DNA of 64,000 nt from Avena insularis (GCA_023614405.1 CM042684.1:204668941-204732940); one strand, 5' to 3'. Counted from the first letter of the stretch, positions 1 to 11,906 are shown. Notes: generated from the sequence alone by a model not told the origin. A program made the numbers and translations.

Positions 1-458
1 CACTCGGTGTAGAGATTCCGGGAATGGGGATCCGTGAGATCTGTGGGCGGGATGTGTTTATTTATGGGGCATCTTATGCCGATTTTCTTCTTATCCGTAC
101 TCGGATTGTGTTTTACGCTTCCGCCTGATACTCTGATGTTTGATGTATGAGGAGATATCCTAAACTATTATATCTATCTAGGATATTTGGATCTTGCCGT
201 ATGGCGTTGCAATATTTCGATTTCGTTTTAGATGGAATGGCTCTAAGGACTGTTGTATGTGGCTTGCATACATACTCATTTGTGTATGTAGTTGATCCCT
301 TCACCGCAAATTCGCGCTTCGTTCTTGTCCGATGTTTTGGAAATGGTTAGGGGCGGAAAGGTCTACCTGTGAGTGGCATTTGGCCCCACCGTACTATTTT
401 AACCATTTCCGCTCATCCAGGCTTGTAACTAAGAGCGTAATTCACCGAGGTAGTTACA
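1..458 (+). repeat. 5' LTR, 3'-terminal 458 bp (Tekay-like element)
   Basis: This matches the last 463 bases of the 3' LTR (9582-10044), ends in TTACA, and is followed two bases later by a tRNA-Met-type primer binding site. Differences from the 3' copy include several CpG-to-TpG or CpA changes, as expected of methylated DNA. Confidence 0.95.
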
Positions 459-460
459 AT

Positions 461-474
461 TGGTATCAGAGCCA
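461..474 (+). other. Primer binding site (initiator tRNA-Met type)
   Basis: TGGTATCAGAGCC lies two bases after the 5' LTR end. This is the usual initiator tRNA-Met primer site of grass gypsy and Copia elements and fixes the LTR boundary. Confidence 0.9.
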
Positions 475-1321
475 TCCCACCCTTCAGGGTGTCAGCCAAA
501 TGGTCGTTGTCAGTCTAGCAAATATTTTGGTAGCTATGTATACTAGGGAAAAACAAAACCTGAGAGTAGGACTGCTTCCATTTTTCTTCTTACCCACCCA
601 CCCACCCTTTTCTGGTAAGGAAGTGTAACGTTTTCAATCCTCTTCTAAAATTCAAACTAGGATTCACGTGTTCTGGGTTCCGTAGTACCATAGGTTGTGT
701 GTGTGTGTTTTCCTTGTCTATCTGTTGCATCCAACATGTTATCACTATCTGCCTTTTGGTTATCAACTGTTGGTACATTCCATACCGACAGGCTTTTGCA
801 CACCGACGTGATCTATCTGATTCGTTGTATACTGACGCGATCTGTCTTACTCTTTGTTATCCGACGTTATCTTGTTTGGGGTGTTCGTTTCCATAGTTAC
901 TAATCCTTAGGTTCATCTTAAGATGAAGGTATTGGGATATGTGTTTTTCTTATTCATGTGCGTAGTAATGATTTAAGTGTGGGATGGAGTCGCGACCATA
1001 CGACTACTTTTATCATTCGCTCTTGTATATTGAATTGGTAGAGTTACTAATCTTGATTCGTTAAGTGGTTTTGCACATATAGTGGTATTTTAATGCCGAA
1101 ATTTGCGGAAAATTTTTCTTTGTTAGTTTGTGTACCACACTCCTTGTTCAGTCGTGTGCGATATGCTTAATATCTTCTAGGTGCTTTGAACTTTGTTGAT
1201 ATTTTAATATCATCTTAATAAATTGTATCCTTTAAATCTTGGTTAATTCCATTTCGGTACTATTTTGGATTATTATTATTCTCCATTATGGTACTAACTT
1301 GTGTTTTATATCAATCACAGG
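475..1321 (+). other. Untranslated leader of the Tekay-like element
   Basis: About 850 bases between the primer site and the gag start. It is T-rich, with only short chance frames. It presumably holds packaging signals; none can be identified by eye. Confidence 0.7.
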
Positions 1322-2854
1322 ATGGCACCACCACGCCGTTCTGAGGAGGACATACAACCTGAACTGGGGGCTGTTTTGGCAAGTATCGTCATTGCCTTGG
1401 CCGCAATGCAGCAGAACCAGCAGCGATTTGAAGAAAGTGTCAGGAGGAATGAGTTTGTTCTGCTACCTCCACCTCCCAAGCGAGGAGACATCAAGAGTTT
1501 TCTGAAGTTCAACCCGCGCCACTTTGAGGTGTCTGATCAGCCACTTGATGCTGATGATTGGTTGCGTGAGATGTCAAGGTTGCTGATCACTGCGGATGTT
1601 CCTGAGCAAGAATGGGTGAAATGTGCCACTCACCTTCTGAAGGGAGATGCAGCTCTGTGGTGGGAGAATTACCTCAAGGCAGACCACTCTGGTTTTCAGC
1701 CTACTTGGGAGCAATTCACTGCGGCTTTCAAAGAGCAATACCTGTCAGATATTGTCATGGAAAGGATGAAGGAAGTGTTTCTCAACCTCAAGCAGGGCAA
1801 TGACAATGTCAATACCTATATCAGAAACTTCATGAACCTTTCTCGGTATGGTGGCGATGAGATCTCTGATGACAAGAAGAAGCAAAAGAGGTTCAGACAA
1901 GGGCTCAATGCATCGATTAAGTATGGAATCACACATGCAAGGCCGGCGTCTTTTCTGGAACTCCAACATACAGCTCTGCAGGAAGAAGCAAGTAGGCAAG
2001 TGTTTGAGGAGTCAGAGAAACACAACCGCGATGCAGCAAGCTCTTCAGCTGTGTCAACTCCTTTTAAGCGTCGTGTCTGGGTTCCTAACACCCCACCGTC
2101 GCTCCCGGCTCCACCAAGACCTTCAAGCTATGCGGCAAGGCCACCAAACTTCCTCACTGCTGCTCCCAAGGGCTACAACCACAACTACCCTGGAGCACCT
2201 GGCGGAGTCCCTGGCTATGTTTCTCCACGTCCACCTGGTGCTTGTTACACTTGTGGAAACACTGGGCATCAACACTGGAACTGTCCAATGAACAACAAAG
2301 CTCTTCCTCCACCACCTCCAAGATCTGCAGCAAGCTCTCCTATGGTTCGTGAACCACCATCTCGGGCTCTCAACATCAACACCAAGCCCGGGTCTACTGT
2401 TGCTCGTGCCAACTGTGTCAACGCCACTCAAGCTGAGCATGCACCTGGAGTTGTGATGGGTATGCTTTCTGTTAACTCAGTTCCTGCACGAGTTTTGTTT
2501 GATTCGGGTGCATCGCATTCTTTTGTCTCCACAAGTTTTGCTGATGCGAATGGGTTCCCTATGGATCCTCTCCCTAAGCGGTTAATGGTCCTTTCTCCTG
2601 GAGCAACAATGGCAGCTTCAAAAATCAGCCATGGCAATCAAATTGAGATTGGTGGTTCTTCGTTCCCGGCTTCCTTGATTATTCTGGGCAATTCTGACAT
2701 TGATGTTATCTTGGGCATGGATTGGTTGACAGCAAATGCAGCTGTGATTGATTGTGCTGAACGCTCGGTTTCTCTAAAAATTCCTGAAGGCCATATAGTC
2801 TATTCTCCAAGTCGACTCACCTATTCAGCTTTTCTCTTTGGCGGCTCTGAATGA
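1322..2854 (+). CDS. Gag-protease of the Tekay-like element
   Basis: A 510-codon open frame; the first ATG (1322) is taken as start. Residues about 60-230 form the gypsy gag (retrotrans_gag) fold with the motif ALWWENYL. Next come a Pro-rich linker and a CCHC zinc knuckle, CYTCGNTGHQHWNC, near residue 310. An aspartic protease follows with the active site VLFDSGASHSFVS near residue 395 and a later ILGMDWL motif. Gag forms the virus-like particle and the protease processes the polyprotein. The frame ends in TGA at 2852-2854, where related elements read on into reverse transcriptase. The following coding region is in another frame, so one or more small indels separate it. Confidence 0.9.
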   Translation: MAPPRRSEEDIQPELGAVLASIVIALAAMQQNQQRFEESVRRNEFVLLPPPPKRGDIKSFLKFNPRHFEVSDQPLDADDWLREMSRLLITADVPEQEWVKCATHLLKGDAALWWENYLKADHSGFQPTWEQFTAAFKEQYLSDIVMERMKEVFLNLKQGNDNVNTYIRNFMNLSRYGGDEISDDKKKQKRFRQGLNASIKYGITHARPASFLELQHTALQEEASRQVFEESEKHNRDAASSSAVSTPFKRRVWVPNTPPSLPAPPRPSSYAARPPNFLTAAPKGYNHNYPGAPGGVPGYVSPRPPGACYTCGNTGHQHWNCPMNNKALPPPPPRSAASSPMVREPPSRALNINTKPGSTVARANCVNATQAEHAPGVVMGMLSVNSVPARVLFDSGASHSFVSTSFADANGFPMDPLPKRLMVLSPGATMAASKISHGNQIEIGGSSFPASLIILGNSDIDVILGMDWLTANAAVIDCAERSVSLKIPEGHIVYSPSRLTYSAFLFGGSE

Positions 2855-3871
2855 TGATGCTATGGAAGCTATTCAGAGTGTTCCGTCTGTGAGTTCGGAT
2901 GTCTTTCTGAAGAGTTACCGGGTATGCCTCCTGACCGTGAGGTCGAGTTTGTGATTGAGCTTGAACCTGGTACCGCTCCTATCTCCAAGCGGCCTTATAA
3001 AACGGGTCCTGCTGAGTTGGCTGAACTCAAACGTCAGCTTGATGAACAAGAGAAGTTGGGCTTCATTCAGCACAGTACTTCTTCTTGGGGTAGCCCAACC
3101 ATCTTTGTGAAGAAGCGAGACAAAACTGATAGACTTTGTGTTGACTATCGGGCTCTCAATGCTAAAACCATCAATAATAAATATCCCCTTCCGCGGATTA
3201 ATGATCTCTTCGATCAGCTAGCAGGAGCTGTGGTTTTCTCTAAGCTTGATTTGAGAATTGGATATCATCAAATCAAGATTCGCAAGGAAGATGTTCCTAA
3301 AACAGCTTTCACCACCCGCTATGGCCTGTATGAGTACACGGTCATGTCTTTCGGTCTCACCAGCACTTTTGCCACCTTCTCGAGGCTTATGAACTCGGTT
3401 TTCATGGAGTATCTTGATAAGTTCGTTGTGGTCTATCTGGATGACATCCTAGTCTATTCTAAGTCAAAGGAAGAACATGAAGAACACATTCGGTGTGTCC
3501 TAAACAATCTTCGTGAGAACCTCCTGTATGTAAAGTTCTCCAAATGTGAGTTTTGGCTGCCTCAAGTCACCTACCTTGGTCACGTCATCTCTGCCAAGGG
3601 CATTGCCGTCAACCCAGAAACTGTAAAGACAATTGTTGACTGGCTTCCTCCTGTAAATGTCAAAGAAGTCCGGAGTTTCCTTGGTTTGGCTAGTTACTGC
3701 CGTCGCTTCGTGCAGAACTTCTCGAAGATTCCGAAGCCTCTTACCGATCTCCTCAAGAAAGGCAAGAAATACCTTTGGACTCCTGCATGTCAAGCAAGCT
3801 TTGAAACACTCAAAGAGAAGCTCACTTCCACACAAGTCTTGATTCCTCCAGATACATCCAAGCCTTTCTAG
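2855..3871 (+). pseudogene. Reverse transcriptase, Tekay-like element
   Basis: The open part runs 2924-3871, starting just upstream of the conserved PISKRPYK region. Reverse transcriptase motifs are in order: [40 protein letters not shown] and the catalytic YLDD at 3434-3445, followed by the connection [10 protein letters not shown]. The domain synthesises element cDNA in cytoplasmic particles. The region 2855-2923 is in a different frame from its continuation; a one-base loss near 2909 fits. A TAG at 3869-3871 ends the frame at the start of RNase H. Catalytic residues are intact, so this is recent frame decay rather than loss of the domain. Confidence 0.88.
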
Positions 3872-4498
3872 ATATTCTGTGATGCCTCATTGCAAGGATT
3901 GGGTGCGGTCCTTATGCAAGAAAAACAAGTTGTTGCTTATGCCTCTCGATAGTTGAAGACACATGAGATCAACTATCCTACACATGACCTCGAACTCGCA
4001 GCAGTTGTATTTGCTTTGAAAGTATGGAGGCATTACTTGCTTGGCAACCGTTGTGAAATCTTTTCTGATCACAAGAGTCTGAAGTATATCTTCACACAGC
4101 CTGATCTCAACCTTCGTCAGAGGAGGTGGATTGAAGCAATCAATGATTTCGATTTGACCATCAACTACACTCCGGGCAAAGCTAATGTCATGGCCGATGC
4201 TCTCAGCCGCAAAGCTTATGTCAGCAACCTCATGGTGGAAGAACAACAGCCTCTCTTGTGCGAGGAATTCCGTCAGCTCAACCTTGAAATTGTGGATCAA
4301 GGGTATCTTATGAACCTTCTGGCAACCCCTCTCTTGGAAGAAAAGGTTCGCTCCATTCAACTTGGTGATCCGTACACTAAAAAGATCATTTCCAACATTC
4401 AGCTTCCGAAGTATGAGTCCTTCCACGTCGATGACCAAGGCACTCTTTTCTTTGAACATCGGATGTTTGTTCTGAACTACCCGGGTTTGAGAGAGTAA
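3872..4498 (+). pseudogene. RNase H domain, Tekay-like element
   Basis: Continues in the reverse transcriptase frame after the stop at 3869. The first catalytic Asp is in FCDASLQGLG, then QVVAYASR. A second stop, TAG at 3950-3952, replaces what is normally a Gln codon. The open stretch 3953-4498 then shows [25 protein letters not shown] and the closing MADALSRK. It removes the RNA strand of RNA:DNA hybrids during cDNA synthesis. A TAA at 4496-4498 separates it from integrase. Confidence 0.87.
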
Positions 4499-5297
4499 GT
4501 TCTTAAGGAGGCGCATGATTCTGTTCTTTCTATCCACCCTGGCAGCACAAAGATGTACATGGACTTGAAAACACAATATTGGTGGCCTGGGTTGAAACGA
4601 TATTGTTCCAAGTATGTCTCGGAGTGTGATGTCTGCCGCAGAGTTAAAGCTGTCCATCAGAAACCTTCCGGTCTTCTACAGCGATTGAAACCTCCGGAAT
4701 GGAAATGGGAGAAAGTAGAGATGGACTTCATCACTGGGTTTCCAAGGTCGCAGAAGGGCAACAATGCAATCTTTGTTGTCATTGACAGGCTTTCTAAAGT
4801 GGCTCACTTCTTTCCCGTCAAGGAAACAATCTCTGCAATTCAGTTGGCTGAGCTCTATATCAATAGAATTGTCTCTCTGTATGGAGTTCCTCTTGAGATC
4901 AGTTTAGACCGTGGAAGCATCTTCACTTCCAAGTTCTGGGGAAGTTTCCAAAATGCTTCGGGAACAAAATTGAACTTCAACACAGCTTACCACCCTCAGT
5001 CGCAAGGACAAGTTGAACGGATCAATCAGATTCTGGAAGATATGCTCCGTGCTTGCGTCATCTCTTTCGGAATGAAGTGGGAAGAATGTCTTCCTTATGC
5101 TGAATTCTTACAATAACAGCTTCCAGAAAAGTCTAAAGATGGCACCATTTGAGGCTCTCTATGGTCGCAAATGCAGAACTCCGATTGGTTGGTCGGGCGC
5201 AGGTGAAAGAATATTGTTTGGCCCCGACATTATAACTCAAGCGGAGGAGAAGGTTCACATCATTCTTGAAAATCTGAAGATTGCTCAAAGTCGCTAG
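4499..5297 (+). pseudogene. Integrase core, Tekay-like element
   Basis: The zinc-binding region begins after the TAA at 4496 and includes WWPGLKRYCSKYVSECDVC. The main open part is 4553-5116. DDE residues are visible: Asp in MDFITGFPRS, Asp in LDRGSIFTSKFW, and Glu in QGQVERINQILEDM. A frame change near 5100-5116 moves the continuation (MAPFEALYGRKCRTP) to the next frame, and TAG at 5295-5297 closes it. The enzyme would insert element cDNA into the chromosome; this copy cannot make it intact. Confidence 0.87.
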
Positions 5298-5770
5298 AAG
5301 AGCAATTATGACAGAGAGCACACGGACATGGAGTATGTCCCTGTTGATCTCGTTTACCTTCGTGTCACTCCCATGAGAGGCACACACCGCTTTGGTATCA
5401 AAGGAAAGCTGGCTCCTAGATACATCGGTCCATTCAAAATACGTGGAAGAAGAGGAGAAGTTTCTTATGCTCTTGAGCTCCCTGAAAACTCAAAGTCCAT
5501 GATGTTTTCCACATCTCTCAACTCAAGAAGTGCTTCAAGGATCCTGGCAGGACCGTGGACCATGAGCTTATCAATCTCCAAGAAGACCTGTCTTATCAAG
5601 AACACCCCACAAAAATCCTTGAAGTCCCAGAAAGAAGGACTCGCAACAAGTCCATCAAGTTCTGCAAGGTGCAGTGGTCGCACCATTCCGTGGATGAAGC
5701 CACTTGGGAACGTGAAGATGAGCTCCGTGCAAAGTATCCTACCCTCTTTGATTCTTCTTCTTCTTCCTAG
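5298..5770 (+). pseudogene. Integrase C-terminus and chromodomain, Tekay-like element
   Basis: Residues typical of the integrase C-terminal GPF/Y region appear as RYIGPFKIRGRRGEVSYALELP at about 5420-5490. A frame change near 5500-5555 leads into 5555-5770, where a chromodomain is clear: HPTKILEVPERRTRN, then KVQWSHHSVDEATWERE. In chromoviruses this domain is thought to steer integration to heterochromatin through histone marks. The frame ends at a Ser run and TAG just upstream of the polypurine tract. Confidence 0.85.
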
Positions 5771-5792
5771 AATCTCGGGGCGAGATTCCTGT

Positions 5793-5807
5793 TTAGTGGG
5801 GGAGAGT
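5793..5807 (+). other. Polypurine tract, Tekay-like element
   Basis: TTAGTGGGGGAGAGT lies directly before the TGTAGC start of the 3' LTR. This is the position where plus-strand priming occurs. Confidence 0.85.
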
Positions 5808-8800
5808 TGTAGCATCCCAATTATCTAACAATTGTAATGCTACTTGGTTTAAGAATATAATGGCTACTTCCTACATATAATTATTGCATCATAATTATAT
5901 CATGCTCATGTCATCATGCCACCTTGCATTTTAGCATCATATAAAACCTTTTTCCTTTGGTTCTTCTTTCATATGCATTATCAATTGTATTTGCCTCTTG
6001 ATATTGTATTTGATTATTGATATATTGATTAAATGCCCAAGTTGAGTTGGGGGCATATCTTTTATTTCAATTCCACCACCTTTCTTTGTCACCACTTTAT
6101 AATTCCACCATCCAATTATCCATGAGCTTGTATTTCTTTTTCTTTTGATATTTATTCTAGCTCATGTGGGTGGGGTGGATCTAATCCTATAAATTCTTTT
6201 GCTTGGCTTTTATTCCACTTCTTGGGAATGCATAAGAATAATGCCATATTATTATTATTGTTTTCACAAAATAAAACATGACAGTTATTATTTTGCATGG
6301 GCCATGCAAGAGTATCACCACCTTTAGCCATTTGATTCCTCTTGGTTTTATTGGTTCATTTCTTTGTGGATCATCTCCATCCCTCTCCACCACCCCCATA
6401 TTCTCGTCAACACCATTATTATTTTTCTCCATGCATGAGTCAAATAAGACCTTTTTCCCATAAACCTTTGTCTTCCTCTTTTATTTGGTTTCTCCTTCAC
6501 CTCATCTCATGCTAAATCTAAGCCTCACCTTTCACCTTGGTTGGATCTATAAACATGTTTTAAAAACCTAAACTCCTAACCAAAACCCTAACCTAGTTCT
6601 TCTTTTCTCTCTAACCCTAGTCTAAGCTAAACTCTAACCCTTAACCTCTCTCTCTCTCTCTACCATGATGGCCCCACCTGGCCATCCTCTCTCCCTTGTC
6701 CCACACCCCACCTACCCTCTCCTAGCCCCAGCCCTAGCTAACCGAGCTCCTCCTAACCTAGCCGAGCCACCCGAGCCCCCTCTCCTCTCTCTTTCTCTCT
6801 ACCTGCCGTGCCAGCCCCACCCAGCTGCTCCACCACGCCGTCCCCACCTGGCAGCTCCACCCTAACCTGCCCCAGCCCGAGCATGTGCGAGGAGGTGGAG
6901 AAAGGTGGCCGAAGCCACCTTTATCTTTCCCTCTCTACTGAGCCCCACGGCATCTTCCCCTACTCCTTTCCTCCTTCTCCACGGCTCCTCTGCCTCTCCC
7001 AGATCCACCCCAGGGCCCTGCCCTCTCCTTCCCTTCTTCTTCTCCGACGCCACCGTCTCGCCGCCCGGCGCCTGCCCGTCTACCCCTCGTTCTGCGGCGT
7101 GGCGACGTGGAAGTGGTCGAGAGACCAAGGACGGTCCCTGCTTCATACAGACGCGCCAGCGAGGAGGAGAAGTACCAGAACCGCCGGAGCCAGCGCCGCC
7201 CAACGCAAACCCTAGATCTCCGGCCGCCAGCCTCGTCGACGAGCCGCCGTACCTCTCCCCGACCTGACACCACCGACAACCTCGCGGTGAGCTGCTCCAC
7301 CGCCCTGACATCCTCCCCCTCACGTACACCCTCTGGTCACGCCGTTTGTTTCAGCGAGCACCCTCTGTGCGCCAGAGGTCGCCGGTGTCTGCATGATTCT
7401 GCGCCGCACAGAGCCTCTTCAAGCCATCTAGCACCCTCCTAACACCAACCCCTAGCCCTAGCCAGCTTGGCCGCCCTTGAGAGGTCGCCGATTAGACCCC
7501 GAACCGCGCTCTGTCCCCGGCGCGCATGTTTTGTCGTCAGATAGTTCAGAGAAGGAGAAGAACAGTACACGCGGGCCACTTTGCTCAAACCCCCCAGATC
7601 ATTTGCTGCTTAACCCGCGGTCCAGCCTACCCCACCTGCCAGCCGCGGTGCTCTTTATGCAAAAAGGCACCCGTCTTTTCGTGCCCCACCCGCGGCCCAG
7701 CATGGCTGGGATCCTGAGAGTACAAAGCGTTCACGCTTTTAAAATAAACTTTTCCAGAAATTGATTAAATTCAAATTCAAATCATATTTTAAATGACTTT
7801 TAAAATACAAATCCAAATAATACAAGTAATATATGTTTTGGAATCAGAAAAATGTGAGGAACTCAAATATGCTATTCAAAATAATGTTTGAGCACTTTAA
7901 AATTCCGAGGTAATTAAAATTACAATAAAATGCCCTTTTTCTTAATTAATTAATAACTTTAGTTTTATAACGCCAAATTTGACAAATAATATATCTAAAT
8001 CGATCAGCGTGACGAGCCCGTTCTATCTATGCATTCAATGTTCTGAATTGCAGCATGCATCATATGAATAATAAGTATACCACAAGTGTTATGAGAGCAA
8101 ACCGGGCTAAAAACTTAATAACATGCTTTAATCTTGTACCCCACACCTCACCCATGCCATGCTACATTATTGCCATGCAAATTGTGCAGCATTCATCATG
8201 GCATGATTGTTTGCTTGTCGCATTTTAATTCATATGCTTGTGCACTCTATTTATGTTGGCCCTTGTTTGTTTTGTTCTTCTTCGGATAGACGCTGAGCAG
8301 GGGATATATCAGGAATCCTAGGAGAACTACCACATGCTTGCATACATATAATACCTATTGCCTCTATCTTATTCTTGCATCATTGAGTCGCGATTGCATT
8401 AAACTGAATCCCAAGTACTGCATAGCCTTTACTTTTAAACCCCACCGAAGCTGTTCCTCCATCCCATGAGCCATTACTACAGGAGTTGTTTGAGCCATGC
8501 GGGTCGTAGAACAGCATGTGTAGGGTATGTGAGTGTCTGATGGATAACGAGGTACCTAAACAACTTAACCTGAGTAGTAATGGGATAACTAATGAAAGTG
8601 GCACCGGTGAGCAATATCTGCTATTTGGTTCTTCATGCTCACTTGTGTCCCGCAGGACCCCGAGTACTTGATTCCTGTTCCTTGACTATTGGCACTATCC
8701 ACATCCGGGAGGCCTTATGGACCCCCCCTGAGCCAGAGATTGATTCATTCTTATTTCTTGGGGCCACAAAGTAGTTTGGGGCTTTATTACTATCCTGTAA

Positions 8801-10044
8801 TTATGCCATGTTTACTGCTTTATTTAAGATTATGCGAGGAGCACCTGTACTGTTTAGGATTGCGGAGTGTTTTCGCGGTATCGACAAGCCCAGTCACACT
8901 TTCGGGTTCCCAGTCGTTTACAGCCATTGGCGCAAACCTTGGGTCCGTCTCGGAGCCGGCCAACTTCGTTGCGGGTAGCTTAATGGGGTGGCCCCCTAAA
9001 ACATTTATGAATCCTGTGATCGCTTTGTCGTGAATGCCTCGTTGGGTTTTGGATTTGGTTTTTCCGAGGTTGATCGAGTGTGTGTTGCTATTTGTGCACC
9101 CCTGCAGGGTAAATCTTTCTGAAAGCCGTGTCCGCGGTTATGTACGACTTGGAGCACAGTTTCTCGATCATAGACAAGTATAACTAAAGTACCGCTATTA
9201 ATTTGACTGAGTACCTGACTAATAAATAGTGCAACACTCACGGAATGATTCATAAAACTGCCAACGGATGGGGGGTTGTTCGTCCGCTTTCTCGTTGGTA
9301 AGCGAGAAGGAGCATGGATCTTTTAATTATACTGTTATAACTGTTGTTCTTAATTAACGGACATCCGTCTATCTTTGGTTAGGCGGATGGTAGAGAGTAT
9401 CTATAGACTTGTTAGTTATTATCTTTTGCTGCAATTGCGTCACCCCAGGTTGTGTCCCCTTTAGAGGCATAAAGACTTGCTGAGTACCCCTAGGGTCTCA
9501 CACGATAAATTGTTTGATTCAGATGAACAGGTATACTCGCAAGATGGATCTGGGTGGAGAGACAGACGATGTTGTAGCGATCACTCGGTGTAGAGATTCC
9601 GGGAATGGGGATCCGTGAGATCTGTGGGAGGGATGTGTTTATTTATGGGTCACCTTATGCCGATTCGCTTCTTATTCGTACTCGGATCGTGTTTTCCGCT
9701 TCCGCCTGATACTCTGATGTTTGATGTATGAGGAGATATCCTAAACTATTATATCTATCTAGGATATTTGGATCTTGCCGTATGGTGTCGCAATATTTCG
9801 GTTTCTTTTTAGATGGAATGGCTCTGAGGACTGTAGTATGTGGCTTGCATACATACTCATTTGTGTATGTAGTTGATCCCTTCGCCTGCCGATTACGCCG
9901 CTCGTTCTTGTCCCGATGTTTTGGAAATGGTTAGGACGGCCGAAAGGTCTACCTGTGAGTGGCATTTGGCCCCACCATACTATTTTAACCATTTCCGCTC
10001 ATCCAGGCTTGTAACTAAGAGCGTAATTCACCGAGGTAGTTACA
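5808..10044 (+). repeat. 3' LTR, 4237 bp (Tekay-like element)
   Basis: Starts TGTAGCATCCC after the polypurine tract and ends GTTACA; the final 463 bases repeat the window start. At over 4 kb it is nearly as long as the coding interior. Content: an AT-rich first 800 bases, a CT-rich stretch with scattered CCCTAA-like words (6580-6660), a GC-rich segment (about 6660-7530) open in several frames on both strands, an AT-rich block (7740-8100), then unremarkable sequence. I see no separate element inserted in it, but cannot exclude an old one. Confidence 0.9.
6548..6553 (+). promoter_or_regulatory. Possible TATA box of the Tekay-like LTR
   Basis: TATAAA is followed about 30 bases later by a CCCTAA-rich and CT-rich stretch typical of a plant transcription start and 5' UTR. 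The position inside the LTR suits a U3/R boundary. Based on sequence shape only. Confidence 0.35.
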
Positions 10045-10545
10045 GATCGTGTATACCTTGATTCAGTTTTATGACTTACGAATCCGAGCTTCAAAAATCG
10101 TCTTAACAATACTAAGAAACCTTCAGACTTAGCTCAAAAAATAAAGCTGCATAATAACTTGAAAATAAATACAGGGTTAGTCCGAAAAACAAACGTTAGC
10201 TCGAATAAATTCGTTTCCTTAGTTGCTTTTCATGTGAGACACAATTCCAAATTTCTTCTCTTGCTTGCCATGAAGCCAATTCTTGTTGGACAGCAGCAAG
10301 TCGAAGAGTTGGGTTTTTAGTGCTCACACATTACTAATCCGGGTTAAGTAGAACAACTTATTCCAGCTAACGCACAAGAGACAACAATAATAATTATTAA
10401 GGCAGTCCCCGAGTTACTGCTCGAGGCGCTACTATTTCATTGATAAGCTCATTGCCGACATAAATACCGACATATGAGACGACTCGGATACATACACTTC
10501 TTAGCTAAGTGTAGAAAGGACAGAAAGTGCTACATTCCACGTCGC
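10045..10545 (-). other. 3' noncoding region of the Tat element, cut by the Tekay insertion
   Basis: About 500 bases downstream of integrase on the minus strand, rich in stops in all frames. It contains a stray AGTCCCCGAG motif near 10405 resembling the 21-bp repeats at 11800-11883. It ends where the Tekay-like 3' LTR begins. Confidence 0.6.
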
Positions 10546-11906
10546 TTAGATTCCTCTCCGGACCTGTCCGCCTTGTTCTTTTCCTGGCTTTGCATCTATA
10601 AGATAGTAAGAATCATTGTGCAATGCTTTGCTCACAATGAATGGCCCTTCCATGGAGGGATAATTTATGCATGCCGAGTACGTTGTACCAACCGAGCACC
10701 AGATCGCCTTCGAAAGACTGGGGCACACTTTCCGCTATGGTAGCGTCGGAGATTTTGCTGATATATGGCGGATCCGGGCGGTTCTCGCTTCTTCCAGCAG
10801 ATCAACATCATTTTGCCGGGCTTCTTGCACTTCGGCTTCTGTGTATTGGGTGACCCTAGGCGAATCATGCTCTATGTCGGCTGGTAATACAACTTCTGCC
10901 CCGTATACTAGAAAAAACGGCGTATAGCCTATTGATCGATTCGGAGTTGTTCTTAAACTCCACAGTACCGCTGGTAGTTCTTCTATCCAGCACCCCGCTG
11001 ATCTTTGCAGCGACTCAATGAGCCGAGGTTTTATCCCGGATAATACTAATCCGTTGGATCTTTCCACTTGTCGATTCGATGTGGGGTGAGCTACCGAGGC
11101 TACGTCGAGTCGGATCTTCTTGTCCCAGCAGAAGCGCGCAAATGCTCCTTCCGCAAAATTTGTGCCATTGTCAGTTATGATACTGCGAGAAATGTTACGG
11201 CCGTAGCTCCATCACATTTTCTTATAGGCTTCACTTCAATCCATTTTGTAAACTTATTCACCATGACCAAAATGTGTGTCATGTTTCCCCTTGCTGGTTT
11301 GAACGGGTTAACCATATCCAAGCACCATTCGGCAAATGGCCACGTAATTGGTATGGTCTTGAGTTCCGACATTGGCATATGTGTCTTAGTTGCATATCTC
11401 TGACAACCATTGCATTTTCTCACCAGATCTTCTGCTTGTTCTAAGGCACTTGGCCAGTAGAACCCATGCCGGAATGCTTTTTCCACCAAGGCTCTGGATG
11501 AAGCATGATGCCCGCATTCTCCTTGGTGTATATCTCGGAGGATGTCAAGCCCTTCTTCCGGGTCAACGCATCACTGGAGGACATTGGTTACACTCCATTT
11601 GTACAGCTCAGAATTCATAATTGTGTATGCTTTTGCTCTCCTCTGAGTTTGCCTGGCTAACACCTCCTCAGTGGGTAACGTTCCATCTTTCAGGAATTGG
11701 AATATAGGCAGTGCCCAAGCTGGTATTGCTCGTGCAGGGAACACGTCGTCATCAATTTCCATCTGATCTACCGGCATAACTTCAGCCGGATCACGCTGAG
11801 CAGTCCTCGGGTTGAGCGAGGTAGTCCCCGGGTTTGCTGAGGCAGTCCCCGGGTTTGCTGATGCAGTCCCCGGGTCTCGTGTACTACCTCCCGTGTCAAT
11901 GTCCAT
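10546..11906 (-). pseudogene. Integrase, Tat element
   Basis: Minus strand, N- to C-terminus. The linker 11906-11571 contains 7-residue repeats and the Tat-typical ALPIFQFLKDGTLPTEE region. A stop there precedes the zinc region (HGFYWPSALEQAEDLV, KCNGCQRY). The core at 11489-11175 has the first catalytic Asp in CLDMVNPFKPARG. The second Asp (TDNGTNF near 11160-11180) and Glu (QVERSNGL, 11067-11040) are in other frames. The C-terminal part at 11067-10546 includes TPFFLVYGAEVVLPADIEH and EGPFIVSKALHNDSYYL. All three catalytic residues survive, but at least two frame changes and one stop break the protein. No chromodomain is seen, as expected for Tat. Confidence 0.85.
11800..11883 (-). repeat. 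21-bp coding minisatellite in the integrase linker
   Basis: About four units built on GCAGTCCCCGGGTTTGCTGA; the unit encodes a 7-residue PGTASAN-like repeat on the minus strand. It keeps the reading frame. Confidence 0.8.

Larger units (their letters stand above)
1..10044 (+). mobile_element. Tekay/Del-like Ty3/gypsy chromovirus, 5' end cut by window edge
   Basis: LTR retrotransposon in the order 5' LTR (partial), primer binding site, leader, gag-protease, reverse transcriptase, RNase H, integrase, chromodomain, polypurine tract, 3' LTR. Bases 1-458 repeat 9582-10044. The order RT-RH-IN plus a C-terminal chromodomain makes it a chromovirus; the gag type and very long LTR fit the Tekay/Del clade. 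Coding frames are broken by several stops and shifts, so the copy is not autonomous. The two LTR segments differ at roughly 20 positions over about 460 bases by eye, suggesting an insertion of order a million years or more. The flank after the 3' LTR (GATCG) would be the target duplication, but the left partner is outside the window. It lies inside the Tat element that begins at 10045. Confidence 0.93.

Noticed and set aside
461..474. tRNA-like sequence
   Set aside because: Only the primer-complementary 12-14 bases are present, here and at 16266; no cloverleaf.
6580..6645. CCCTAA-like words suggesting telomeric repeat
   Set aside because: Only scattered, imperfect copies; common in plant 5' UTRs. 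No tandem array.
6808..7330. Overlapping open frames of 110-155 codons on both strands
   Set aside because: They lie in the GC-rich part of the Tekay LTR, are open on both strands at once, and show no domain; chance frames.
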